Shown: positions 41,228 to 48,989 of the stretch, piece by piece
Layout: the number at the start of each line of letters is the position of its first letter
Numbering within the stretch: the first letter of the stretch is position 1
Position numbers and translations under genes: made by a program
From: Actinobacteria bacterium OK074
Lineage (GTDB): Bacteria > Actinomycetota > Actinomycetes > Streptomycetales > Streptomycetaceae
Assembly: GCA_001298575.1 (NCBI GenBank)
Contig: LJCV01000284.1
Coordinates: 1-50,637, forward strand
Reading direction: 5' to 3'
DNA: 50,637 bases
Notes under the pieces: generated by a model
What the model saw: only the letters and a program-made list of their open reading frames with translations
What the model was told of the DNA's origin: nothing
The model's database searches: none

Positions 41228-42197
41228 CACCCGTGCGGCACCCACCACCCGCGACGGTCTGCTCGCCAACCTGCGGGCGGTCTTCGACGGCGAGGACCCG
41301 GTCCTGTTCACGGACGACCACGACCTCGCCGGGTGGCTGAACGGCCTGGACATCGAGGCCACGGTCCTCGACAGCAGGTCGGCGGAGCGCCTGTCGGGCC
41401 CGCTGCCGCCCCGCGTGGTCGTCGTGCCGCTGGAGTACGGGCGGCTCCCGTCCCGCCGCGCGCTGCGCGACCTGCTGTCGAACAGCAGTGCCCTGTGGTT
41501 CCCCTTCGCCTCCTTCTCGCCCGACTTCGACACGGCGGCCTACGCCCTCGAACTCTTCGCGGCGAGCGACGTCACCCGCGCGGTCGCCCTCAACCGCCGC
41601 CTGCTGACGCGCCTGTTGCTGGCCCGGGACGCCATCACCCTGTCGGGCCCGGACACGGAACTCACCGCCCGGCTCCCGGACGTTCTGCACGCCTCCAGCC
41701 GTACCCGCCTGGGAATGCTTCCCGACGAACACTCGACGCTGGGCAATTACTTCGAGGTGGCGCTGTCGCCCACGGATCTCTCCGGTCGCGTCGACGATTC
41801 CTTCACCATTTCGGGAACGCTCAGGATCGACTCGGTACTCGCCGCGAAACACCGCGAACTGGCGGGCCCGAGGGCGGGGTACTTCCCCGCCGCGACCGAA
41901 CTGGCCGCCGAGATGAGAAAGGCGTGCCCGCTGTACTTCACGATCCGCGACAACCGGATCGTGGACGGTCTCGGTATCTGGGCGAAAGCCATCGAGGAGA
42001 TGAGCGGACCCCAATACCGCGGCGCACTGACCGAATTCGCCTTCGGCACGTCCGGACTGCCCCCGGAAAAGGTCGACTGGAACCTCAACTGCCTGCTCAA
42101 CGAGAGCGTCTCCGGCATCCATGTCGCGGTCGGGGACAGCATCAGCGGAATCCACTTCGACTTCATCGCGACGGAGGCGGAACTCAATGGCGTATGA
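41220..42197 (+). CDS. M29 aminopeptidase (aminopeptidase T)-like protein of the RiPP-like cassette
   Basis: The 325-aa protein's C-terminal half follows the M29 leucyl-aminopeptidase plan: LGNYFEVALSPTDLSG (for GE-x-F-x-AP), an SGTLRID strand, TEFAFGTS (for the xGE/xGTN metal Glu), and GIHVAVGDS...GIHFDF (the two conserved His and the Asp). Some metal ligands therefore remain, but the first Glu is displaced, so it may bind peptides without cleaving them. It could remove the leader or present the core. ATG 41220 with GGAGG upstream. It is coupled on both sides (8- and 11-bp overlaps). Confidence 0.65.
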   Translation: MPDTRAAPTTRDGLLANLRAVFDGEDPVLFTDDHDLAGWLNGLDIEATVLDSRSAERLSGPLPPRVVVVPLEYGRLPSRRALRDLLSNSSALWFPFASFSPDFDTAAYALELFAASDVTRAVALNRRLLTRLLLARDAITLSGPDTELTARLPDVLHASSRTRLGMLPDEHSTLGNYFEVALSPTDLSGRVDDSFTISGTLRIDSVLAAKHRELAGPRAGYFPAATELAAEMRKACPLYFTIRDNRIVDGLGIWAKAIEEMSGPQYRGALTEFAFGTSGLPPEKVDWNLNCLLNESVSGIHVAVGDSISGIHFDFIATEAELNGV

Positions 42198-42468
42198 CGG
42201 AACCCTGCACCTGGTCGATTCCGTGCACCTGCAACCGGAGGACGACGGCGGCGCACTGGTCGTCGACGACCGCACCCTTTCGGTCGCGCACGTCAACAAA
42301 GCGGCCCACGTGGTGCTGAACGCCCTCCGCGAACCCCGCACCCGCGAGGAACTCGCCGCCATCCTCGCCGACGCCGCCCACTGCGCCTCGGCCGAGGCGG
42401 TCGCCCCCGTCGACCGCCTCGTCGTCCGGCTCACGGACTACGGCTGGGTCGAACCCGACCCGGCCTGA
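42187..42468 (+). CDS. PqqD-like RiPP recognition element protein
   Basis: The 93-aa protein fits the PqqD/RRE winged-helix layout: a beta-rich start (LHLVDSVHLQPEDDGGALVV, DDRTLSVAHVN), then HVNKAAHVVLNALREPRTREELAAILADA and a final helix-strand VDRLVVRLTDYGWVEP. Such domains bind leader peptides of RiPP precursors and deliver them to modifying enzymes. Its ATG (42187) overlaps the upstream gene by 11 bp. It is the last gene of the cassette and stops 13 bp before the convergent rbsD end. Recognition is by pattern only. Confidence 0.7.
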   Translation: MAYDGTLHLVDSVHLQPEDDGGALVVDDRTLSVAHVNKAAHVVLNALREPRTREELAAILADAAHCASAEAVAPVDRLVVRLTDYGWVEPDPA

Positions 42469-42481
42469 CCCGTGTCGACGC

Positions 42482-42871
42482 TCAGAAGAACACCCCGCAC
42501 CGCAACAGCACATTCGCGTACGGTGCCGCCTCCCCGGTGCGTACGACGAGCCGTGCCCCCGCCGACAACTCCTTGAGCCTCTCGTGCGAGACCAGCTCCA
42601 GCGCGGGAACGCGGCCCGAAATCAGCGCGCCCGCCGCCGGGTTGGCGTCCAGCACCTCGCGCGCGGCCGTCCCGCCCTCCACCACCAGCTCGTCCAGCAG
42701 CCCGTCCAGCACCTCGGCGAACGACGGCACTCCGGCCCGGAACGCGAGGTCCACCACCCGCGGCCCGGCCGGGATCGGCATCCCCGCGTCGCACACGAGG
42801 ACCCCGTCCCCGTGCCCCAACTCGGCGATGGCGCCCGCGAGATGACGGTTCAGGATTCCGGCCTTCTTCAC
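42482..42871 (-). CDS. rbsD: D-ribose pyranase
   Basis: The 129-aa RbsD begins MKKAGILNRHLAGAIAELGHGDGVLVCDAGMPIP (in pieces: catalytic His near residue 20, the DAGxP motif) and ends PYANVLLRCGVFF, both hallmarks. It interconverts pyranose and furanose forms of ribose so that RbsK can use it. GTG 42871 overlaps the rbsK stop by four bases. It is the last gene of the ribose operon. Confidence 0.95.
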   Translation of the reverse strand: MKKAGILNRHLAGAIAELGHGDGVLVCDAGMPIPAGPRVVDLAFRAGVPSFAEVLDGLLDELVVEGGTAAREVLDANPAAGALISGRVPALELVSHERLKELSAGARLVVRTGEAAPYANVLLRCGVFF

Positions 42872-43863
42872 TGAACCTCACCTCGCTCGGATCCTCCGGC
42901 TGCCTTGGCCGACTGGCTTTTTCTGCCGGGGGCCCGGGGGTTGTCCCCCGGGCCGGCACAGCACAGGGCGTCGACCTCCTCGGCGGTCGGGAACGACTCC
43001 TGCGCCCCGGCCCGCGTCACGGCCGCCGCCCCGACCCGCGCCGCGTACGCCGCCGCGTCGGCCAAGGACGCGCCCGTGCCCAACTTCCAGCCCAGCGCCG
43101 CCGTGAACGCGTCCCCGGCCCCCGTGGTGTCCACCGCGGCCACCTTCACCGACGGCACCCGCACCGCGTCGCCGTCGGCCGCCGCCACCAACGCCCCTTC
43201 CGCGCCCAGCGTCACCACCACCGACCGGGGCCCGAGCGCGAGCAGCGCCGCCGCCCACTCCTCGGGCGAACCGCCGAGTTCCGCGCCGACGATCACCCGC
43301 GCCTCGTGCTCGTTCACGATCAGCGGATCGCACGCGGCCAGCACCTCGGCGGGCAACTCCCGCGGCGGCGAGGGGTTCAGCACGAACCGCGCCGCCTGTG
43401 GCAGCTGCCGTACGACCTCGACGACCGTCTCCAGCGGGATCTCCAGCTGCGCCGAGACGACCCGGGAGGCGGCCAGCAGACCGCTCGCCGCGCGGATGTC
43501 CGCGGGGGTCAACCTCCCGTTGGCGCCCGGCGACACGACGATGCTGTTGTCCCCGGAGGGGTCCACCGTGATCAGCGCGACCCCGGTGGGCGCGCCGCCG
43601 GTCAGCACGCCCGCGGTGTCCACCCCGGCCCGCCGCTGCGAGTCGAGCAGCAGCCGGCCGTGGCCGTCGTCGCCGACCCGTGCCAGCAGGGCCGTACGGG
43701 CGCCGAGGCGGGCGGCGGCGACGGCCTGGTTGGCGCCCTTGCCGCCGGGGTGGACGACCAGGTCGGAGCCGAGCACGGTCTCCCCGGCCGCGGGCCGCCG
43801 GTCGACCCCGATCACCAGGTCGGCGTTGGCCGATCCGACGACCAGGAGGTCGTAGTCGTACAT
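42868..43863 (-). CDS. rbsK: Ribokinase
   Basis: The 331-aa PfkB-family kinase has VVGSANADLVIGVDR at the N-terminus, the HPGGKGANQAVAAARLGA substrate motif, and the C-terminal AVDTTGAGDAFTAALGW anion-hole/catalytic Asp signature. It phosphorylates D-ribose to ribose-5-phosphate in the cytoplasm. ATG 43863. The C-terminus carries a short basic, Ser/Gly tail beyond the fold. It follows the transporter gene by 125 bp containing a hairpin. Confidence 0.95.
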   Translation of the reverse strand: MYDYDLLVVGSANADLVIGVDRRPAAGETVLGSDLVVHPGGKGANQAVAAARLGARTALLARVGDDGHGRLLLDSQRRAGVDTAGVLTGGAPTGVALITVDPSGDNSIVVSPGANGRLTPADIRAASGLLAASRVVSAQLEIPLETVVEVVRQLPQAARFVLNPSPPRELPAEVLAACDPLIVNEHEARVIVGAELGGSPEEWAAALLALGPRSVVVTLGAEGALVAAADGDAVRVPSVKVAAVDTTGAGDAFTAALGWKLGTGASLADAAAYAARVGAAAVTRAGAQESFPTAEEVDALCCAGPGDNPRAPGRKSQSAKAAGGSERGEVQ

Positions 43864-43929
43864 GAACTTGCTCCCTACACAGGTGAGTACACAGGTGGGT
43901 TGGTACGGCGGGGGCGGCGGTACGACGGC

Positions 43930-43967
43930 ACGGGTGACCCGAGGCCGTTGCCCAACGGGTCACCCGT
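43930..43967 (-). terminator. Intra-operon hairpin between transporter fusion and rbsK
   Basis: ACGGGTGACCC (43930-43940) pairs perfectly with GGGTCACCCGT (43957-43967), 16-nt loop. Located between rbsCB and rbsK, it may be a partial terminator lowering expression of the kinase and pyranase or stabilising the upstream message. Confidence 0.65.
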
Positions 43968-43988
43968 ACCGCCGTGTTGCCGGTCCGG

Positions 43989-45932
43989 TCAGCCGCTGAA
44001 GCCGGCCACGTTCTCCTTCGTGACCACCTTCACCGGCACCTTGATCGTCTGCGGGACCTTCTTGCCGTCGTACGCCTTGAGCGCGTTGTCGACCGCGATC
44101 TCGCCGAGTTTGGTGGGCTGTTGGGCGACCGACGCGTACATCGAGCCGTTCTTGACCGCCGTCAGGCCGTCGGGGGTGCCGTCGAAGCCGATCACCGAGA
44201 CCGACGAACCCGCCTTGGAACCAAGGGCCTTGACCGCGCCGAGGGCCATCTCGTCGTTCGCCGCGAGCACACCCTTGACGTCCGAGTGGGCCTGGAGCAG
44301 GTTCGACATCACGTCGAGCCCCTTGGTGCGGTCGAAGTCGGCGGGCTGCTGGGCCACGACCTCGATGCCCGGGTACGCCTTCAGCCCGGCGGCGAAGCCC
44401 TGGGCGCGCTCCCGGGCGGCCGAAGTGCCCGCCGTGCCCTGGAGGATGACGATCTTGCCCGAGCCGCCGAGCTTCTCGGCGAGGGTCCGCGCCGAGAGTT
44501 CACCGCCCTTGACGTTGTCGGAGGCCACCAGCGTGTCCACGGACGCCTTGTTGACCGTGCGGTCGACCGCGATCACCGGGATCTTCGCCTTGTCGGCGGC
44601 GGCCACGCTCGGGCCCGCCGCGTCCGAGTCCACCGCGTTGACGATGATCGCGTCCAGGTTCGAACTGGTGAAGTTCTGCATCTGGTTGGCCTGCTGCGAG
44701 GCGTCGTTCTGCGCGTCCGTGACGGTCAGGTCGACGCCCAGCTTCTTCGCCTCCGCCTGCGCGCCCGCCCGGAGCTGGACGTAGAACGGGTTGTTGAGGG
44801 TGGAGACGGCGAGCCCGAACTTCGGGGTGGAGGACGAGGATCCGCCGTGCAGGAAGCTGGTCGCGCCGACGATCGCCACGGTCACCACGGCGGCCAGCGC
44901 GTACGTACCGGCCTGCCTGCCCCGGCCGCCGGGCGCCCCCAGGACCGTCGGCGTCGCCCCGGCCTTGCGCCGCAGGGTGTCCAGGAGGACCGCCAGCGCG
45001 ATCACGACACCGATCACGACCTGCTGCCAAAAGGCGGACACGGAAAGGAGATTGAGGCCGTTGCGCAGCACCGCGAGGATCAGCGCGCCGATCAGCGTCC
45101 CGGACGCCTTACCCGTGCCGCCCGCAAGCGAGGCCCCGCCGATGACGACCGCGGCGATAGCGTCCAGCTCGTAGCCGTCGGCGGCCTGCGGCTGCGCCGA
45201 GGACAGCCGGGCGGCGAGCACGATGCCCGCGGCGGCGGCGAACAGGCCCGACAGCGCGTAGATCGCGAGCTTCTGCTTCTTCACCCGCAGCCCCGAAAGG
45301 CGCGCGGCCTCCTCGTTGCCGCCGATCGCGTACATCGACCGTCCGATGTACGTCCGGCCCAGCACGAACGCGGTGGCCAGTCCCACCACGGCCATCACCA
45401 GCACGGGCACCGGCAGCCAGCCGCCGAGCGTGTCACCGAGGTGCGAGATCGAGCTGGGGAAGGCGATCGGCGAACCCTGCGAGATGACCAGCGAGAGCCC
45501 GCGGCCCACCGACAGCATCGCCAACGTCGCGATGAACGGCGGGAGTTTGCCGTACGAGATCAGGAAACCGTTGACCAGACCGCACGCGATACCGGTGGCG
45601 ACGGCCATCACCACCGCGATCACGACCGGGATGCCCTGCTGGGTCGCGCCCCAGGCCAGCACGGTCGCGGACAGCGCGGCCACCGAGCCGACCGACAGGT
45701 CGATGCCCGCCGAGATGATCACGAACGTCACGCCGAAGGCGAGGATCGCCGTAACGGCCGCCTGCACACCGATGTTGCGCAGGTTGTCGGCGGTCAGGAA
45801 GTCCCCGGACAGCGCCGACAGCGCGACGACGAGGACGATGAGCGCGGTCAACGCCCCGTTGTCCAGCAGCAGTCTGCGCACCGCCGCGGCGCCACCCGCG
45901 CCCGTAGTGCTCTTGAGCGTTTCAGCGGCCAC
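43989..45932 (-). CDS. Ribose ABC transporter, permease fused to substrate-binding protein (RbsC-RbsB)
   Basis: The 647-aa fusion has two parts. Residues about 20-330 are an RbsC-type permease (VSALSGDFLTADNLRNI-like start, GIDLSVGSVAALSA, GGNEEAARLSGLRV, GGTGKASGTLIGALILAVLRNGL in pieces). After a linker and one further membrane segment (AVVTVAIVGATSFL), residues about 355-647 are an RbsB-type binding domain (FGLAVSTLNNPFYVQLRAGA, AVDRTVNKASVDT, VLAANDEMALGAVKAL, VIGFDGTPDGL). The binding domain would be outside the cell, tethered to the permease. Similar fusions exist in other Streptomyces. GTG 45932 overlaps the rbsA stop by 11 bp. Confidence 0.9.
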   Translation of the reverse strand: MAAETLKSTTGAGGAAAVRRLLLDNGALTALIVLVVALSALSGDFLTADNLRNIGVQAAVTAILAFGVTFVIISAGIDLSVGSVAALSATVLAWGATQQGIPVVIAVVMAVATGIACGLVNGFLISYGKLPPFIATLAMLSVGRGLSLVISQGSPIAFPSSISHLGDTLGGWLPVPVLVMAVVGLATAFVLGRTYIGRSMYAIGGNEEAARLSGLRVKKQKLAIYALSGLFAAAAGIVLAARLSSAQPQAADGYELDAIAAVVIGGASLAGGTGKASGTLIGALILAVLRNGLNLLSVSAFWQQVVIGVVIALAVLLDTLRRKAGATPTVLGAPGGRGRQAGTYALAAVVTVAIVGATSFLHGGSSSSTPKFGLAVSTLNNPFYVQLRAGAQAEAKKLGVDLTVTDAQNDASQQANQMQNFTSSNLDAIIVNAVDSDAAGPSVAAADKAKIPVIAVDRTVNKASVDTLVASDNVKGGELSARTLAEKLGGSGKIVILQGTAGTSAARERAQGFAAGLKAYPGIEVVAQQPADFDRTKGLDVMSNLLQAHSDVKGVLAANDEMALGAVKALGSKAGSSVSVIGFDGTPDGLTAVKNGSMYASVAQQPTKLGEIAVDNALKAYDGKKVPQTIKVPVKVVTKENVAGFSG

Positions 45933-47508
45933 GACCGGCCTCCACTTCGGTTTCGTTGTCAACTTCGTTGTTGGACAGGAGAGTTGCGGCATCGGCGGCG
46001 GACGCACCGGTGGGCGCGCTCACCGCGAGCGCCATCACGGCGTCCTGGGTGGCCTCGGCGGCGGAGAGTTCACCGGCGATCCGGCCCTGGGCCATCACCA
46101 GCACCCGGTCGCTCATACCGAGCACCTCGGGCAGATCGCTGGAGATCATCAGGACGGCGGCGCCCGCGGCGGTCAACTCGTTGATCAGCTGGTAGATCTC
46201 GACCTTCGCGCCGACGTCGATGCCGCGCGTCGGCTCGTCGAGGATGAGCACCTTGGTGTCGGCCAGCAGCCACTTGCCGATGACGACCTTCTGCTGGTTG
46301 CCGCCGGACAGCGTGCGCACGTGCTGCCCCAACCCGGCCATGCGGACCTTGAGTTGCTCGGCCACCTTGGCCGCGGCCGTCCGCTGCCCCTTGAGGTCCA
46401 CGAGGCCGCCCCGGGTCGCCGACCGCAGGGTGACAAGGCCGAGGTTCTCCTCGACGGACGCGTCCAGCACCAGCCCCTGGCCCTTGCGGTCCTCGGGCAC
46501 GAGCCCGATGCCCGCGCCCATCGCCGCGTTGACGTCGTGCCGGGGCACGGCCGTGCCCGCGACGGCCACGGTCCCGGCGTCGTAGGGATCCGCGCCGAAC
46601 ACCGCCCGCACCACCTCCGTCCGGCCGGCGCCGACGAGGCCGGCGATGCCGACCACCTCACCGGCGCGCACCTCGAACGACACGTCGCGGAAGACGCCGT
46701 CCCGGGTCAGCCCCTCGACCGTGAGCAACGCGCCGCCGCCGTCGGCCTGTTCGGGCCTGGCGCGCGGGTACTGCTGGTCGATGGACCGCCCCACCATCAG
46801 CCGGACGAGTTCGTCCTCGGCCGTGGTGGCGGGGACTTCGCCCACGCTGCGCCCGTCCCGGATCACCGTGACGCGGTCGCCGAGGGCGGCGATCTCCTCC
46901 AAGTGGTGGGTGATGAAGACGATTCCGACGCCGTCCTCGCGCAACTTCCGTACGATCGCGAAGAGTTTGTCGACCTCCTCCGAGGTCAGCACGGCGGTCG
47001 GCTCGTCCATGATCAGGACCCGCGTGTCGAGGCTCAGCGCCTTGGCGATCTCGACCATCTGGAGCCGGGCGATGCCCAGTTCACGCACCCGGGTCCGCGG
47101 CGAGACCGCCACACCCACGCGTTCAAGCAGCACGGCCGCGGCGGCTTCCATCGCCCTGCGGTCTACCATCCCGTAGCGGCGCGGCTGCCGTCCCAGGAAG
47201 ATGTTCTCGGCCACGGTCAGGTCGGGAACGAGGTTGAACTCCTGGTAGATCGTGGCGATGCCGTACCGCTCGGCGTCCTGCGCGTCACGGATGTGCACCT
47301 CCTCGCCGTCGACCAGGACGCGGCCCTCGTCCGGGTGGTAGGCGCCCGACAGCATCTTGATCAGCGTGCTCTTGCCCGCGCCGTTCTCGCCGAGCAGCAC
47401 GTGCACCTCACCGCGGCGCAGCGCGAAGTCGACGCCGTCGAGCGCGACCACGCCGGGAAAGGTCTTGCGGATGCCTTCGAGACGCAGCAACTCGTCCGGG
47501 TTGCTCAC
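45922..47508 (-). CDS. rbsA: Ribose ABC transporter ATP-binding protein
   Basis: The 528-aa protein has two ABC modules. The first has GENGAGKSTLIKML (Walker A), QMVEIAKALSLDTRVLIMDEPTAVL (in pieces) and a normal order. The second has a degenerate Walker A region, GLVGAGRTEVVRAVFG, the signature LSGGNQQKVVIGKWL and ILDEPTRGIDVG. This arrangement is typical of RbsA/MglA. It energises uptake through the RbsC part of the fusion. GTG 47508 overlaps the rbsR stop (GTGA) and is preceded by AAGGAG. Confidence 0.95.
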   Translation of the reverse strand: MSNPDELLRLEGIRKTFPGVVALDGVDFALRRGEVHVLLGENGAGKSTLIKMLSGAYHPDEGRVLVDGEEVHIRDAQDAERYGIATIYQEFNLVPDLTVAENIFLGRQPRRYGMVDRRAMEAAAAVLLERVGVAVSPRTRVRELGIARLQMVEIAKALSLDTRVLIMDEPTAVLTSEEVDKLFAIVRKLREDGVGIVFITHHLEEIAALGDRVTVIRDGRSVGEVPATTAEDELVRLMVGRSIDQQYPRARPEQADGGGALLTVEGLTRDGVFRDVSFEVRAGEVVGIAGLVGAGRTEVVRAVFGADPYDAGTVAVAGTAVPRHDVNAAMGAGIGLVPEDRKGQGLVLDASVEENLGLVTLRSATRGGLVDLKGQRTAAAKVAEQLKVRMAGLGQHVRTLSGGNQQKVVIGKWLLADTKVLILDEPTRGIDVGAKVEIYQLINELTAAGAAVLMISSDLPEVLGMSDRVLVMAQGRIAGELSAAEATQDAVMALAVSAPTGASAADAATLLSNNEVDNETEVEAGRGR

Positions 47509-48575
47509 GACGTACTCCTTCGTACGGGGGAGGGGGCTCCAACGGGGCTTGTTCCAGGGGGACTTGAGGGACTCGGTGGACTCGGTGGTTCACCGCACGA
47601 CCGCCGCACGACCAGCCGCGCGGGCAGCGTGACGGAGGACGCCCGCCGCCCCTCGATGCGGTCGACCAGCGCCCGTACGGCCGCCCGGCCCAGCTCGCCG
47701 GTCGACTGGGCGATCGCGGTGATCGGCGGATCGGTGTGCACGAACCAGCGGATGTCGTCGAACGCGGCCAGCGCGATGTCGTCCGGCACCCGCAGCCCGC
47801 GCGCGCGGATCGCGTCCAGCGCGCCCAGCGCCATCAGGTTGTCCGCCGCGAACACGACCTCGGGCGGCTCGGCGAGGTCGAGGAACCCCTCGGTGGCCCG
47901 GCGCCCGCTCTCGGCCTGGAAGTCGCCCTGGCCGATGTACGCGTCCGGCAGCCCGAGCCCGTACGCCCCGAGCGCCTCCCGGAAGGCGTCCACGCGCTCC
48001 CGGCCGGTCGTGGTCGCCGCGGGCCCCGCGATGATCGCCAGCCGCCGGTGCCCGAGCCCGTGCAGATGGGCGACGAGGGCCCGTACGGCCGCGCGCCCGT
48101 CCGAGCGCACCACCGGCACGTCCACGCCCGGTATCCAGCGGTCCACGAAGACCATCGGGGTGCCCGCGTGCGCGGCGTCCAGCATCAGCGGGGAGCCGCC
48201 GTCGGTGGGCGACACCAGCAGCCCGTCGATACGGCGGTCGAGCAGGGTCCGTACGTGGTGGTCCTGGAGGTCGGGCCGCTCGTCGGCGTTGCCGATGATC
48301 ACGCTGTAGCCGAGCGCGCGGGCCTCCTCCTCGACGGAGCGGGCCAGCTCGGTGAAGTAGGGGTTCAGCACGTCGCTGATGACCAAACCCAGGGTGCGCG
48401 TCTGGTCGGTGCGCAGGGAGCGGGCGACGGCGTTCGGCCGGTAGCCCAGCGCCTGGACGGCGGCGGCGACACGCGCGCGTGCGTCCACGCTGACCGACGG
48501 ATGGTCGTTCAGCACCCGCGACACGGTGGCGACGGACACGCCCGCCTTGGCGGCGACGTCCTTGATGCTCGCCAT
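47505..48575 (-). CDS. rbsR: LacI-family repressor of the ribose operon
   Basis: The 356-aa protein has a LacI HTH (ASIKDVAAKAGVSVATVSRVLNDHPSVS, residues 2-29) and a ribose-type effector domain (TLGLVISDVLNPYFTELARSVE, VFAADNLMALGALDAI, AAFDDIRWFVHTDPPIT). ATG 48575 with GGAGG upstream; the longer in-frame start would run into the operator region. It is the first gene of the operon it probably controls, through the two operators at 48603-48648. The C-terminal 20 residues are a Pro/Ser-rich extension. Confidence 0.88.
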   Translation of the reverse strand: MASIKDVAAKAGVSVATVSRVLNDHPSVSVDARARVAAAVQALGYRPNAVARSLRTDQTRTLGLVISDVLNPYFTELARSVEEEARALGYSVIIGNADERPDLQDHHVRTLLDRRIDGLLVSPTDGGSPLMLDAAHAGTPMVFVDRWIPGVDVPVVRSDGRAAVRALVAHLHGLGHRRLAIIAGPAATTTGRERVDAFREALGAYGLGLPDAYIGQGDFQAESGRRATEGFLDLAEPPEVVFAADNLMALGALDAIRARGLRVPDDIALAAFDDIRWFVHTDPPITAIAQSTGELGRAAVRALVDRIEGRRASSVTLPARLVVRRSCGEPPSPPSPSSPPGTSPVGAPSPVRRSTS

Positions 48576-48602
48576 CTCCGGACCACCTCCTTGTGAGCCC
48601 GT

Positions 48603-48648
48603 GGAATCGATTACATGCACTACATGAAGGATTGGAATCGATTACATG
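48603..48648. promoter_or_regulatory. Two identical RbsR operators
   Basis: GGAATCGATTACATG occurs at 48603-48617 and 48634-48648, period 31 bp (about three helical turns), each with the palindromic core AATCGATT. They lie 28-73 bp upstream of rbsR, so RbsR autoregulates the operon in all likelihood. Confidence 0.78.
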
Positions 48649-48737
48649 GGTGTTACGCAAGAGGTGCACGGGTGGCCGACATCGGATCGTTACGTGGGCC
48701 GCTCAGGTGAGTGGCCCACGCGGGGGTGCCCCTCGGC

Positions 48738-48911
48738 TCAGCGCCGGGCCCCGTAGCTGACCAGCGCGGCCCCCACCGCGGAACCGATCCCCGGTATCAG
48801 GAAGCTGGCGAAGGCCGTCCAGCCCCAGACGATGCCCGCGCAGATGCCCGCCACGTTGATGACGATGACGAGGATCCACATGCCGATGCTCTGGGCCTGC
48901 GGCGAAAGCAT
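48738..48911 (-). CDS. Small membrane protein (57 aa)
   Basis: The 57-aa peptide begins MLSPQAQSIGMWILVIVINV, has two hydrophobic segments (about 10-27 and 31-52) separated by a short WGWTAF turn, and ends SYGARR. It is a hairpin-like membrane protein of unknown function. ATG 48911; the ribosome binding site (GAAAGAG) is moderate. It lies 78 bp downstream of the mannosyltransferase-like gene on the same strand, so the two could be co-transcribed. Codon use (high GC3) supports it being real. Confidence 0.6.
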   Translation of the reverse strand: MLSPQAQSIGMWILVIVINVAGICAGIVWGWTAFASFLIPGIGSAVGAALVSYGARR

Positions 48912-48989
48912 TCTGTTGTTCTCTTTCCGGGGGAGTGACGGTTTCGGGATGGTGGCGGTCTTGGTGCTGACGTCTTTTGAGGGGTGGTT

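Noticed and set aside
14218..42468. Lasso-peptide reading, combining the asparagine synthetase with the PqqD-like protein
   Set aside because: The two genes are 26 kb apart, the synthetase belongs to the phosphonate operon, and no transglutaminase-like leader protease is present.
45316..48309. Very long open plus-strand frame opposite rbsCB, rbsA and rbsR
   Set aside because: It is antisense to three well-supported genes and has no recognisable domain. It is an effect of high GC3 codon use leaving the opposite strand free of stops.
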